A stretch of DNA of 64,000 bases from Viscum album (taxonomy: Eukaryota > Streptophyta > Magnoliopsida > Santalales > Viscaceae): assembly GCA_963277665.1 (NCBI GenBank), contig OY728152.1:1183656357-1183720356 (forward strand), read 5' to 3'. The notes under the pieces were generated by a model, which saw only the letters and a program-made list of their open reading frames with translations, did no database searches and was not told the origin of the DNA. Made by a program: the position numbers and the translations under genes. Of this stretch, positions 33,580 to 49,700 are shown one piece after another. Within the stretch, counting starts at the first letter, position 1. The number at the start of each line of letters is the position of its first letter.

Positions 33580-36500
33580 TTACTCTTTTGTAGGAAAATC
33601 ATACTTTCTACCGAATTGTAACGTTGTTCATTTTTTATAAAAATATTTCATATATAGTTTAAAAATTGTAATTAATATATTAATATTATAAATATTTCAT
33701 GATAACTATTTTTTAGATGTTGAATTAATTACATATATGACCATTTCCAACCCACTATAGTCAATTTAAACATAAAACCCTAATATCAGAAAAATATTTG
33801 ATGTGAATATAAAGAGAAAGTAATTATTTAATGAATGATAAAATATAATATTATATGGCTAATAAAAATAAAAAAGTTTTTATTAAACTAAATAATTAAT
33901 ATAATTCTTTTATCCATGATAATAATGAATATACATGGAGATTTAGAATCATGGTAGGGGACTTTGCCTAAATTTTGTTTCATTACCTTATATTTTGATA
34001 TCGTGAACGTATATTCATTTATAAGATGTATATATATTGCATTAATCCGATTATTTCATGAGTTTATCTATTTTAATAATATTTATAGTTTTTATTAATT
34101 TCATTCATTCACGGGTATTAGGAACCAAATGATTCCAATGTATTTAATCAATAATAAAAATCATCTTTAAATTTTTTCCTCCAAACATTATTTTCATCGA
34201 TGTCAATTTTTAGAAAATTATTTTTTGATGAAATTATTTGTGCATGAGAGGTTTGTAAAATGAAATTTATGAAATTTGTTAATTTTTTTAAAAATAATAA
34301 ATTTTAGGGAATGAAATAATTCCATTATAAAAAAACAAATGACATATTTTATCTTATACAAAGAAAAAAACATTCCCCTATACCATAATCATTATTTGTC
34401 ATTTTTCTTTTTAACATTCCATTTTTTCTTCTCTAAAAAACCCTCCATCCACTTTTTGTGATTTTTATTAATGATATGTTGTTTTAAAAAAATTGTATTT
34501 TGGTATTGACTAATGTATTATTTAATTTAACATGTATTTTGATATCCAAAAGGGATTTTCAAAAGATTGTAAACAAATTTATTAAAATTTTAAGATGAAA
34601 AATTGTAAGCATAAACTATTTTATTCGTTATTTGGTTCTTGATCAATTTATGTATAAATTTCTATTCCATGATTACATTATGTGAGTTAGATATATCTTA
34701 TATTACGAGTGAGTCTAGATAGCACAGGGTGTGGTTAATTTTTCTTATTTTATATATTCTCCAAGATAGTTCCGGTAGAGTGAGATATAGATTATATTTT
34801 GAGGATTCCAAGATAGTTGACCAATGATTTGGGTAATATTTTATATCATAATAGGAAAATATGAGATATATTATTAATGGGTTTCTATATTGTATTTAAC
34901 ATTAATATTTTTACATATAAAATAACATTAAAATGAGTAATGAATGTGATGATCTATGTATCCAAAAAAAGATTTTAATTTTTTATCAATGGGTTTCAAT
35001 GATTTTGAATGAGATAAATGTGTGTATGTTTTCATCTGAAAAATGATTAATTATTTTTTTTAATAACACTAAGACACTTATAAAATATTTCATATGTTAT
35101 CATATTTTTCAATATAATAATGAACATATTATATTTATTTCACTTACTGGGATTTTTATTCAAATCCCATTATACCAAATGTTCTCCCCATTTTTTAATT
35201 ATATTCAAAGGAATGTAAGAAGCTAAATTGAAATTCATGGTGGTATTTCAAGAAAATAAATTATTATTTTTTATATATGTTTTATATTATTTAAATAATT
35301 CATTTTAATCATAATTATCAATATTGTATTAGAAGGTTTCCAAATATATGATTTATGAACATACATCTAACACTATAAAGCTAGAAAGATAGGAAAATAT
35401 AATATAATTAATTAATGAATTATAAATAATGATTATGTAATCTATATGGCCATTTTAATGGAGTACGTATTTATATTTAGTGAGAGTTTAAAACACAACA
35501 ATACATTTTTTTTAGAAATCGTAATCTAGTAAACATTCTCCAATAAATTAATCAACAGGGGAAACAACATCTACATAAAAAATACTCATACAAATATAAA
35601 CTATTTCATAATATAATTAAAGAGATATTTGAAAAATAAAACTATTATTAAATACCCAATGGTAATCCATTTCGTAGTTGTTTTAAAAAACCACCCCAAA
35701 TCATTTTACATGAAATTAAAAGATACTTAAAAACTGAGTCAATATGATGTTCTTCCTATTTGAATATTTTACAATATTAACAACAATAATTAATATAATT
35801 ATAATATACCATTGATAAATATCACCTCTAATACACTTGGAATTGAATATTGTAAAATACATGGTCAATAAATACAACTGTTGTAGGAGATTTATTATAT
35901 TATAGATAGACTATGAAATTATAGAGGGGTAATTCCAAATGATTAAACACTATGAGAAATCTGGTTATATTACATATGTTTGAAAGACTATACTTGATCC
36001 CAATAAATGTGTTCCAATTAATCATAATCATTATCATTTCTACATGACTCAAAATTTCCATGAAAATAATGAGAATGATAGTCTAACATTGAGTATCAAA
36101 ACATGGTCATTGAGAAGAAGAACCCACTAGGGGAAATTATATATGGTATCCAATACCATAAAAAATGTTTGTACCCCTACCAAATTTGGTAGACTCCTGA
36201 ATTTAAAATACAATATAATCAAATCATTCAGATAAATTTGAATCACCATTATTATTTAGTGATGAATTTCATCTAGAAGAACAATGTTGAACACATATAT
36301 TTATCTAATCAACCATTATATTCCATAGAAACTACCATTATGATGTTTCTCAAAATGGTGACATGTTATTTGAATATGGATTCCCTTCTTGTAATAATGA
36401 TATATAATAGAGTTACTATATAATTATTTACTTTGGTAATGAATATTCCATCAGACATAGTAGTCCACTACATGGTAACTATAATATCGATCCTCTCCAA

Positions 36501-39500
36501 AAACAATTATTCATTATAAAATGGTGTAATCCCTGTAAGGATAAAAATGATTTTAACTCAATAATTATTCCTCTATAATGTACCTAAAATAAGGTTATAC
36601 ATGTGGTAGAAAAATATTCCAATATAAGGTCTTCCCTGAGATGAAAATAAAAGAAAACCTATTAATTGATGTCTTATCCTATTTAATCAACATGAAGTTA
36701 TTCTAGATGACCATAATCATGCATCTAAGAATCATAAAGGACCTCCATTGGAATCCAGTTTGGGTTGTCCTATGTAACATGCATAAAAATAATGAAAATA
36801 TAGGGGCACATCCCATGGGAACTATTCTGTAGTTTCATCATGCCAGGAAATTTACATCCATCAAAAAGATCCTCCCTATACCTGATGTAACGAAATCATC
36901 AACAAATATGTTCCTTCTCATGCTGAACAACATAGTATCCATTAATTCCTTCACCCTATATCCATTTTTCATGTACCTTTTTAGGATATAATATGGAATC
37001 AATATGATGTTATCTTTAATTTTTAATTTTCTCATACAAATCTACATTTTAATTAGTAATTGAAAACCCAATACAACTACATTAGGTACTTAATTATCAT
37101 TATATAATGTTTTATCAACACTAATGGGTGAAAATAGATAATTATAATCATAAATTAATCCCCTAAACTATATGTGAATTGATTTTTTTATTAAAATATT
37201 GAAAATATATGGTTTCCACTTGATTAATTATCAAAATAGTTAAATTCAAGTATATAATAGATTATTTAGTAGTTTATTATGTATGAAGGAGATTCTATAA
37301 TCATATTTGATGAGTTTGATATAAATAAACACATATAATGTTTTAATATATTTATATATCATAGTATGTAAATCTGGAGTCCCTCATCAAACAAAGTATT
37401 TCAATCCATTTTCATTGTTAATGAGTTAAATTCAATGTTCTATTATACATAAAAAATAATTTTATGAAAATCCTAAATAACATCAATTTGTTATATAATC
37501 GTTGATACCAAATTGAACTACCATCCTTAATGATATTATGTAATTTTAAATCATAAAAAAATGAGTTTCTTGAAAAATAATTCATATATTTCATTATGAA
37601 TCACCATCAAAACAATAATGAGTTTTCCTAGTGATCCCACATCCAATATTGTATTAATTTTCAATAAGGATATATGAATTGATTATAATTGAGCAATAAT
37701 ATGTGTTGATAGTGAATGGATGTATAAGATAAGGATATTTTCTATAAATTTTTATAATGTTTTAATTACATAGTGTTTCAAATAATTATATAATGGATAA
37801 AACTAAAAATTGAATAGAAATTAATTGGATCAAATTTGGATAAATAAAGAAATAATTTTTTATTGATATTTTGTATAATAGTTTTTAATATTTAATAGAA
37901 TTATTGGAAATGATATTTTATGTGATATTTCAGAAATAATATCCAACTATGAACACAATATTGCTCATGTAAAAATATATCACATTCACAAAACTGATGA
38001 TATTGATTGGCATCAATTTGAATCATGTTTGAAGATTATGGTATATATATTTACATGGAAATGAAGTGAATATATATTATTATAGAGAAAAATAATATGG
38101 GGTGACATGATAGACCCACATGTGGTGAGACCGTAAAGGGTTTTCATAATGGTATTATGGATAATCAAATGTAATAAATAGTCACCCTCCTAAGAGCTAT
38201 AACAATTTTTGAAACATTTTTAGTTGTAATTTTGACTATTTATGTTTTAGAAACTGATTAAATTATTACATACTATGGTTTATGATTTCTTACAACAATA
38301 TTATACAGTTTTCATACTATATCCCCAAAACCGTGCATATTGGGAAACAAACTATAGAAACAAAATACATAAAAAATGATTTTTATGATATTTTAAATGT
38401 GATTTATACCTAGAAAATGTGAAATGTGTAAATTTTTATTGTTATATCTATGGAATCCTATATACTGATTGATACATAATATAGTATCAGATGATGAATA
38501 ACGAAAATATCAAAAACTATTTTCCTATGTATAGTGTTTTATGTTTTTGAAAAATGTTTTCTATATTATCATGATATAGGTATTAAATATGATGTTATAC
38601 AACAAACATAAGATGTTATACATAGATGAAATGTGGTATCTATGATATTTATTAAATATAGTTATATAGTTGAAATGATGGATTAATATTTATGATGTTT
38701 TCTGTGCTTCTCTTCACTACTAAAATATCATAATAAATCAAATGATAATGTTATCTAATTTGATCATTATAGATTTAATACTTTAGAAAATTGATATTAT
38801 ATTGGTAGAAAATATATTATGAATCTATTTTATCAATTTGAGAATATATTGAACCACTATGTGTTTTCCACACTATAATAATGTTTAATTATTATATATT
38901 AATGTTTAATTATTTTGTGTACCCTTTATTCTCGATAAAATACATGATATTTTTAATATGGATCTAATATAGAAACAAATTGAATCATAAGGATGTCTTA
39001 AAGATGTAATCCCAAATAAATAAAACAATAATATAATGAATTATTCACAATAAAAAATCAATAATTTATTTATTTAAAAAACGGTAATTACATATGTCAA
39101 TTTATATCGATGAAATTAAATTGAAAATTTTTATATAAAATAGGGAGACATAAAAATTTGTGGGATGAAAAATATTAGTATCCAATGATGAATTTAATGA
39201 ATACCCTGATATTAGGAAATGAATGGGGGACATAAGTTATAAATTATATTGTGAATGGAGACTACTAAATTCATATATATTATAATGGGATTAAGAATAG
39301 AAAGTAAAGAAACTAATTCCTAATGGTATTCTATTCATAGATACCATAGTAAAATAGAGAATCCACTATGATCAAGATACATTTTTTGGTTGAGTTGATA
39401 TAAAATTACTAATGATAAAAAATTCAAATATATGTATATTATCATAATAGACAAAGAACTATTACTTCTTGGTAGGGATTATAATAAAATTGATGCAATG

Positions 39501-40960
39501 TTTTATGAAGATTAAATGGGGTATTATTTTCATGGATTGGGAGGACCAACAATAAATTTGTGGTTCCATTATGAATAATTCATTCATCTAGTTTCTGGAT
39601 AAATATTTTGGTATTTTGTGTAATAAACTAAATTGTTTATCTATTTAATATATAATGGTTTGAGGATGATACCTACATCAACATGATTAATTTCATACTT
39701 CCTCAATCACTATGTGTAACATGAATAGTCGATTTAATCAACAGAAATTATGTTAATAATTAAAGACATTTATCAATCAGACTGAAACATGTTAAGTAAT
39801 ATATTTTTCATGATGGAAAAACAAATGTGAAGACATATTAGGTTTATGTTCTTGATAATTCTTCAAAACATATCAATTTGATGGTTGACTACTCATTTAT
39901 AAATCAATATATATCAAATGGGATTGATGATCATGAATATGAGTGAACAAATAAGACGGAAAATAAATCATGAAATTGTTGAATTCATTTATTCCCCAAC
40001 CTATAAGTATATCTACATGACTATTGGATACTTCAATTGTTATGAAAGAAAACCATATATCCCCTTAATTTGATCTCTTCTTCCATTTTTGTTAATAATC
40101 TATATAAATTCTATTTCTCAAATGAATTTTAATTACTTATTTAGTGAAATTAGATAATATCTCTATTTATTGATGTATCAATGGCATTGTAAAATCCATA
40201 TGAAACATAATGATAATAGAGTCAATGAAGTGAAAAATTATTTTAATGGAAAAATAGGATGCACCAATACATAAATCATTCCATTGTGGTAAAAATATAT
40301 CTATAAAATCTGTTTATTGTGGTGCTTCTAAAATAATTAATTCATCCTATGTATTGTATCAATAGGATGGGCAAATAAATTTTTTTTAAGACTTATAATA
40401 TCATATTTTATGGAATTTGGATAATTTCAATGATGATTTATTAAATCATAAACATTGTTTTCTAAAAAGGGAGTCTCGATGAAAAAATAAATGTTGCAAC
40501 ATAATGAATTGTACGATGCACTATAATGGATATTCATAAAGTACAATTGTTCCATAGACCACAGGGATGGAAATAAAAAAAATGTAGTTTAAAAGAAGTT
40601 GTTTTTCTTATTTAAATTTACATTATAATTAATGGTTATGATTAATTAAAATGAGATATAGTTCTAGAATTTGTAACACATAATCATGAAAAAACTATAT
40701 AATTTAATAGTAAATGATAGGGATTCTATGCTAGTTTTTAAATAAAAGGGGGTATTTAAAGTAGAGAATTCATTACAAGAATTATAATTGATTCAATTGA
40801 ATCAAAAAATGAACTACAATAAAATTTTATAAGAAATAATAATATAAGTGGATGATGAAGGTATCTTCCTCAAAATGACATGTCTTGAAATTGAGGTGAT
40901 GTTAAGGAAAAAAATCCAATATAATTTCTTTCTTCATAAAACCATGATAATAAAAACCTT
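33580..40960. other. Very AT-rich, CpG-poor sequence; no gene seen
   Basis: No open frame of note and no family match. A patch at about 36640-37000 has slightly higher complexity and a minus-strand open run (37035-36838, containing MLFSMRRNIFVDDFVTSG), but I cannot assign it. It is probably long-decayed repeat DNA. Confidence 0.5.
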
Positions 40961-43900
40961 GTGAAGAAATATAATATGATAATATCATCCCAAATGTAAC
41001 ATCAAAAGTTTTAATGAAAAAACACTATGTTTGATAGCGTACAGAATTCACTACATCAATATTAAAAGAACAACTAAAAATTATTATTTAATTTTTATTG
41101 TAATAACATATTTTTACAATGGTAAAATTGAATATTATTATTTTAGTTTTGAAACTAGTTGTTAATTTATGTTTATATAATTATCAATTGGTAAAATAAT
41201 TAATTAGAAATTAAAATTTTAACTAACTAAATATAAAGGATTAATTTTTATGAAAAATATATAAATGAGAATAATTGTATTTATAAAATAATAAAATCAC
41301 CCTTTGGGGTTTTATTGACTAATTATATATTCAATATAATGCTTTAAATCCATCTTATACATCTTATAGACATTATATAATATCAAATTCAATTCTACGC
41401 ATAAAAGGAGTATTTTATTAAAATGTATTTTTTTTCACCATTTGATAGAGAACACATTTTAAATATATTTTTCAACTTAATAAATTAAATTGAAAAAAAT
41501 AGGAAAATCTTTTCAATGAGGTACATGATATTTTATATTGGATAAATTTTGGGTATTTTTGTGATGATATTCATTTATTAATTTATTGTGGAAAATACTG
41601 CATTTTTATTCAAAAATGTTTTTTTCTACCATATTTAGATAGTTATATTGTCCATTAAATTGGATTTATATTATATTCATATTAATTTTTTTTCTATAAA
41701 TCCCGTTTTCATGATTGGATAAATTTCAAATTGAAATTTGATCTAAAAACACTTCAAAGTTATGAATGTTTCACTTTAAAAACCCATATTTAAATTTTTT
41801 CTGTGTAATTAATTTGAAATATAATTTTCAAAATTATATGAACTGAATTATGTAAAAATGGTTCTATAGTTCGAATAAAAATTCCAAATTAGGTTGTATG
41901 TTCAATTTAACTATTACCTATAGGAAATTCACTATGGTGAAAAAATTATTTACCTTAGTAAAAGTAACATTTTGTCAAGGGATTAAATCAAAAGATTAAA
42001 GATTCACATACCTAAAATGTAAAATAAGTAAATATTTTTTGAGGTGTGGATAATCCAAAACCATATTATCAAACAAAAATTAAAATATAATTTTTCCTAT
42101 TTAATTTCCTCCACTATATTTTCATCGTTTAATAAAATATTTTAAAATAAATAAATCATTGGAACCCACCTCTCCTCATGTATAAATGACAAACCTCACC
42201 TCCTCATTTCAAACCACAAATCCATCTAGCTAATCAAATATATGTAAAAACATCTCCTCCTCACTCACCCCATGTCTAAGTGAATCTGGTCACACCAGAA
42301 TACCATGTCAATGGTTCTCAAGGGACATTCAAAGAGGGATATTTAAAATTTAATTTATTCAAAGTTCCACTCTATGTTTTTTCTCCTTTTATTCTTTATC
42401 CTCACGCCCTTAAACCATCATTTAAGGATAACTCCATAATCATGTACATAATAGATTTATCTAATTCTAAGGGAAATCTCATATCCATTTCATTCCCACT
42501 ACCTCATAATAATAGAATCAAAAATATTTTCCATTTTATGGCAGCTAATCACCTTCTCGAATAATGTTTTTGTTCTTTTTTCCATTGCATCCATCACAAA
42601 TAGTATTAAAACCATTATTATGGTAAAGTAATTTTAAAATAATTATATTATATATTATTGAATAATATTTTAATTTTATATTAAACAAACCAACATGGTT
42701 TCCAAATTATGTTTATACGATAACATCGTTTGGGGTTGTGTGGACTACTACCTTCTCAAAATGATGTTAATCATTCACATATCACATGAAATGGATTAAG
42801 GATTATTTTATTCAAAATATATGATATAATTGAAATATTAATTCTACTATAATTATATTTCATAATATATATACATATTTACAAATATTTCATATAATTT
42901 ATGTTCTTTTAATGTTGTAGGAAAACAAAAATAGTGTTCATGCATACATTCTACCTATCGTCTCCATGAATAGTTTTCTAGTTTTTCATAATATATTATA
43001 ATAAATAATTATATAATGAACATATAATGTATTTAAAGAATTTCTATTTTTTAAATGATGTACTTACGAGAACATGGACTATTGACATCATACCAAGTTC
43101 ATTTTCGACTCTAGAACGAAATATCGAAAAAACGTCTGAAATGATGATAAATAATTGTTGAATTGTTATAACATAATAATAAGTTATATAAAAGAAATAA
43201 AAAAATTAAAATGTACTTAATAAGGTTTAAATTAACTTATTTTTATTATTAATGGTGATAAATAACACCCGTGATGAATCTAAGTCGAGGTAATGGACTT
43301 CGTCTCAATCTTCGTTCATCAAGGAATTCCAAGATCATTTGAACTTATGTTGTTTTATTAGGTGTTTATAGCACCAATATGACACTTAATATCCATATTT
43401 TCTCTATAATAATTATTACTAATGTTTTCCTAAATTAATTAATTCATATATATATATTTATTTAAATGTTCAAATTGCTATGGGGTACCTTGAATGTTTA
43501 AATATTTAATTATGAAATACTTTTATCATAATATTAATTATCATATTTATTAATTTATATATAGAAGATATCTACATGATATTTTATGACTATATTTTAA
43601 TTGTTTTCAAGAGTAATTTTATTATGATTTATTTTACATTCATTAGAAAAAGAAAAAAAGAATGTTTTTAATTAAGGTGCTATCAACAACTTATTTGACA
43701 TCATAACCGTTATTTGATATGTAGCCTCCTCTATACCACATAATATTTTGTAAAGAGAAATTAAATTTTTGGTTACCTTTTTGTGTGATTTCGAGATAAA
43801 ATAGTTTTTTAATGAAGATGTACTATTACAATATTTTTAAATTATTTCTTCTGATTGCACATGTAATTTTAATAGTGAAATGTTGATAATTGAAATCTTT

Positions 43901-44650
43901 TACGTGTTATGATAATATAATGGTGCTTGGACATTTGATGGATGGTTACATGATAAACCAAATTCTGGTTGTCATGTGATAAACATGATTTGTGCGGTTT
44001 CATGATTAATCAAGTTTGGGTGGTTACATTATAACCTCTAATGCATTGGGTATCAAAGTCATTCATAAGGTTATTCCATTTGTAAGAGTGATTTGATTTA
44101 AAGTTGACCATATGTTTATCACACTTAAGAATGATTAGGTCCCAAGTAAAATTTATATGTTATATGTTATTTATATGGATTTTATGGGGAAATTTTGATT
44201 AGAAAAACAGTAATAGAAGAGATTTTGTTCAGTGAAGAGTATTTACTACTTCTTAAAGGTTAAAGTATTACATTATGATAAATTATTCACGGTTTACATG
44301 TTTCTACAAGACTAACAGTTTTCCATCATTGTGTATCCCTTAATATGGTTTTTATGATCAAACCTTGTTTTAAAAGGACTTTCTTTCGATTTAAAGAAAA
44401 ATATAGTCAATAATGGGATCACAAAATCGTAATGATGATTATACATAAAATAGAAAACCATGTTTGTTTTTAAAAGTTCTTGTTTTATGAAAAATGTATA
44501 TTGAGTATAAGTGCCTAATTTTAAATATATTAGATTTAATGTATGATTTCTGGAATAATAATAAAGAAATTCTAAATATGAAATGACAGTCAACGTGAAA
44601 TAATATAAAATTATTGAATTAAATCATGATTAGGTAATGATTGATACTAG
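40960..44650. repeat. Old direct duplication, copy 1
   Basis: It matches 46750-50400 in the same orientation with a nearly constant offset of about 5.79 kb. Anchors: AACCCACCTCTCCTCATG (42163), GTGTGGACTACTACCTTCTC (42737), CATACCAAGTTCATT (43089), GTTACATGATAAACC (43944), CAACGTGAAATAAT (44591). Conserved patches include a TATA-like box (CATGTATAAATG, about 42178). It could be a decayed tandem gene duplication or very old LTRs; neither could be shown. Confidence 0.65.
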
Positions 44651-46749
44651 TGCCTTACAGTTGGCTTAAAATGAATGTTTTAGAAACAATTATATATTAT
44701 GAGTTTTGGATAAATATATGGTAAGTCTCTATGTATATTATTTTAGCAAAATACTTTTTCTATAAATTTTTGTGATTAGGGAATGTCAATTACTAATGGA
44801 TAATTAATGATATGAAACAACATTCATGTCTATTGCAAATAAAATGCATGAAATAAATATTGCAATGTTGTGTTCGGATGATTTGGAAAACAAATTTGAC
44901 GGATAACTTTATTTAAACCATTTGTATTATATACCAAACACCTCCACAATACATCGATACCATTTTGGATCAGGGGATGTTTTTAATCAAAATAAATTTT
45001 CTAAATATTCTCAATTTTTTTAAAAGTTAAATAATATCAATTAATTTGAAAATATTTTACCTTATCATAATATTATGAATTATATTATGATTTTGAAAGA
45101 TCTTATGAATAAAGAGACCCTTGTATAATATATTTATATTTGATTATAACTTATAGTTTAAAAACACATATATATGGTATTTTAGAAGGTAATTTGATTG
45201 AATTATTCAAAACGAACTAATTTTAATGTTTTATAAAATTCCAGTCCTATAAGATGTTTTGAAATTATATTTCAAACATGATTTTTTCGAAAACATTTTT
45301 TCTATGAACACCCATACGAACAATGTTGGAAAAGGTGTATTTGGTCAACTGAGGAAAGTGATGTTAAAGAATCTATTAATAATTTTTTCAATGCATGGAT
45401 TATCTATCTATGTGATAAAAATGATGATGAAATATTTTGGACACAATAATCATGGTACGAAGATCATTATTTTTGGAATGGTTTTGTTAAATCATATGTT
45501 TGTGAAAAAATGTAACTATATATAAGACATAATGGATAAATATTTTGTGGTCATTATGAGTTGGGATGAAAATGAGATGTAGAAGTCAATTTTTCATGTT
45601 AATCAATGTTATTGTTATTTAGGAGTTATATAAAATGGGATATCATGAAGGGTGTGTGAAAACCTGCTGTATCTATTAAGGCTAGATGGATCTTTCCCAC
45701 AACCATAGGGAGAAATCTGTACATCACCTACTACTAGCATATGTGATGTCTGTTGTTCGTATTAATTGTTTTTTTATTTAATTTAGTTGATGGAATATGA
45801 ATATGTTTATTTTGGGAACCATATATATCTATGTAAAGTATAATATTATTTGAATTTATTTGAGGTGTAATGTTTGAATGGTTTTTGGAAGAATAAATGT
45901 ATATTTTGTGCACTTATTGGGTATTGGGTTATTTATAGAAATGATTAACATAACATAGATATTATTCGATTTTGGAAATTAATTGTTGGTATGAGAGTTC
46001 TATTGTTCAGGAAATTATTTGGATTAAAATGTAAAAAATTTATTTTTTTATAATGTAATTAAATATTTCGGATTTTTGTGTCTCAATCATAGGGATAGTT
46101 ATTTATTGAATTGTATATATGGATATTTTCGTTTTATAGTTTAATTTTGGAGATTAATTGTAGTTGTTTATATTTTGTTTTATTATATTGGGTTATCATA
46201 TCCATTTTGGTTTTGGTTAGTGTTTTAATATATAAGAAATGGATAGTTAATTTTTTTGAATATATTACTCTATAAAAGTTGATTCAACTTGAATACTCAT
46301 CATTTGGATAAAAAGACGCATTTGTGGTGGAATTTGTTTAATGAAGGAATCTAAAAATTTAATTTAATTAAAAAAACAAATATTTTTAGTAATTGATGAA
46401 AATGAATTCAACAGCTCAAAGGAAATGATCATGAAACCAAAAAGGATACTATATTAACCTCTTTTCCAATGAATTCATTTATACATTAAATCATCATAGA
46501 TTTAGATCATTTTCATCGTTAATATTTTTCTGTCCATATTTTCTAAAACTATCCATATAATCATGATAGTTATTTTTTCTTCTATATCTATATTTTTCCA
46601 CATTGAAACCTAGTATCTGTTATCTCCTGTGATTTTCATACTTACCTTTCTATATTTTACTGTGGTATTTAAAATTTTTTTCCAGTGAGGGATTGAAATA
46701 AAGGTATTTTTAAAATTCTTAACCCAGATACAACCCTAAATAAAAATTT
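44651..46749. other. AT-rich sequence between the two duplicated copies; no gene
   Basis: No significant reading frame. An open plus-strand run at 45259-45525 looks like chance. TGGTATGAGAG near 45987 resembles a primer-binding site but has no LTR edge beside it. Confidence 0.45.
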
Positions 46750-49700
46750 AACATACAAAATTTAATAAATTAGGGGATGATTTAATATTCATTGTTTAAG
46801 GAAAGGAAAACTATGTTCAATAGTGTAAGTGATACAATACATAAAACATAATGGAACAACTAGATGTTATTATTTAAATGTTACTATTGTATCATATTTT
46901 TTAAAACATATGGAATGAATATTATTAATTTATTTCATGGGAAAATGGTTCCCCCATTATTCTCTAATGATTCATTAGTTACAAAATTTAATATAATTGA
47001 AAATAATAACCATTTGAATATAATTTATGTGTTTTTTCTAAAAAAAATTAAATGGATTTTTTTTTAAAATAATGAAATCGCCCTATTGTGTTTTATTATT
47101 GAAATATACATTCATTATAATGCTTTAATTTCATATTATATATTTTATAGACATGATAAAAGATAAAATTCAATTTTATGCATAAAAAGAGTATTTTACA
47201 AAAATATGCATTTTAACAGACTTTTGATGAAGATCCAATTTTAAATCGTGTTTTCTACAAATTTATAAATATTATATATAAAAATAAACAATTTAGTTTT
47301 AATATATACATTAAATTAATAATTTGATAATGTTTTGAAATTTTTCTGCTGATATTAATTTTTTTAATGAATAGTGAACATTACACCATGTCAAATCAAT
47401 AATGTTTTTTGTCTAATTTATTTATATAGTTTGATTTTTCTTTTAATTTTATTTATAGTATATTTATATTATGCTTTTTAGACCAATTTTAATTAATTAC
47501 AATCAATTTAAAATTTTAATTTGATATAAAAATATTTCATCATTTAAAATGTTTAACTTTAATAATCCGCATTTTGGTATTGTCTACGGAATTATTATTA
47601 AAAATAATTTACATAATTATTTGAATTTAATTAGGTAAAATGGATTACATATTTTGATTTATAATATAAAAATTAATTTTTAATTTCCAATAGATTTATA
47701 TATATAATTATAGTTTCCATGGTAAAAAAATTATTTAACGTAACAAAAGTAGAATTTTGGTAAGGGATACAAAATAATAGTTAATAGATTCACTTACATA
47801 ATAACTACAAAATTTAAATGGTTTTTGAGGTTTAGATCAACCATAAAAATTCAATATATTACTAATGTCAAGTCAACGTCCATTAATTTAATTACACCTC
47901 TATATGGTTAGATTTTAATATAAAGGATTCAATAAATTAATCAACTGAACCCACCCCTCCTCAAGTATAAAAAACTAACATCACATCACATTTTGGATGA
48001 AAAATACTTTTATATCCTTAAATATCGTCCCAAACATATCATCGGAACTCTACTGATGTAAATGATATCATGGACTAACTAAAAGGCCAAATCCAATGTC
48101 CTATAGGGTTTTTTAAGGAGAGGATATTGAAGAGGTAATTTTCTCAAAGTACCTCTATTAATTTGTATTATTATTCTAATTTATACTCAAATACATCACC
48201 CATAAATTCATTATAACTATAAAATAATGTACATAAAATATATTTATTTTTACAATTGAAAATTTAATATCTGTTTCATTTATCACTTCCTCTTATTCAA
48301 TGAAACATAATTATTTTCTACATTAATATTGTTAATCACCTATATGAGTAATGTTTTTGTTACTTTTCCATAACTGCCATCATTGATGGTCATTAAACCA
48401 TTATTCTTGTAAAATAATATATCAATATTTATATTATAACCTATTAAATTTTCTTTATGTGTTATATTAAACATACATTCATGTTTTCCAAATTGTGGTT
48501 ATATAATAACATTGTTTGGGGATGTGTGGACTACTGCCTCCTCAAAAAGATGTTATTCATTCTCACATAACATGAAATATATGATGGATTGTATTTGTAA
48601 ACATTTATTATATAAATGAATTATTATTGATATTTTAATTTTTTATATATTTATACATATTTAAATATATTTCATTAAATATTAATTTTTTTAATATGAC
48701 GGGAAAATGAAAATAGCATTTATTCATAAGTATATTGTATCATATACATGAACATTTACTTCACATTCTCCTAATAGTTATTTTAAATAAATATAAAATT
48801 AATATATATGTTATTTATATAAATTTACATTGTTGATATGATTTTATTATGACCACATGGACAATTGAAAACATACCAAGTTCATTATCAACTGAAGAAC
48901 TGAATGTCAACAAACAACAGATATGTACATAAATAATTATGTAATAGTTATAAAATGGTAATCTATGATATGAAAGAAATAATAAACATGAAAATAGTTC
49001 TCATTAAAGTATAAATTAACAAATTTTTAATATTCAGGATGTAACCGAACACACGTGACAAATTAGACTCCAGGTAAGGGTCTTCATCTCTATCTTATTT
49101 CATTGGGGAATTTCATGATAATATTCAAGTTTATTATATTATTAATTGTAAATAATTTCACTATTAAATTTAATATATATATTTTTATATGATATTTTTA
49201 ATTAACATTTTGGTAATTGAATTAATTCATGATATTATGATTTAAATGTTCTAATTTGTATGGGACACCTTGAATATGTAAAGATTTAATTATCAAAAAT
49301 TTTCCTAATGATATTTAATAAATGATTTATTTATGTTGATATTAAACGATTATACATGACATTTTATGACTAAATTTTAATGGTTTCCTAAAGGAATAAT
49401 TTTATATGAAGCATTTTACTTTCATTATAAAACAAAAAATTGAATGTTTTTTATGTATATTTCAACAAAGAATTATCTTCCACTATAACTGTTTTTTGAT
49501 ATTTAGCATCCTATAAAATCATTAATATTTTTTAAAAAGAAATAAATTCCCTTATTATCTTTTTTGGTGATTTAGTATTGAATATTATTTTGAATGATGA
49601 TTGACAATTTCAATATCCAGAAGGCATTTCTTCTGAATTTAATTGATATTTTATCATTGAAATTTTGATGTTTTATGATTATACAATGGTAGTAGGAAAT

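Noticed and set aside
36838..37035. Minus-strand run with FVDDFV, reminiscent of the YVDD motif of reverse transcriptase
   Set aside because: The residues around it do not fit copia or gypsy reverse transcriptase, and no neighbouring RT motifs were found.
42280..42564. Plus-strand open frame of 94 codons after a TATA-like box in duplication copy 1
   Set aside because: I could find no equivalent open frame in copy 2, and the sequence shows no known domain; it is not enough to call a gene.
45985..45997. TGGTATGAGAG resembling a plant primer-binding site, possibly making the 41-50 kb duplication a pair of LTRs
   Set aside because: One mismatch in 11 bases is easily met by chance in AT-rich DNA, no LTR tip abuts it, and the duplication does not extend to the corresponding position of the second copy.
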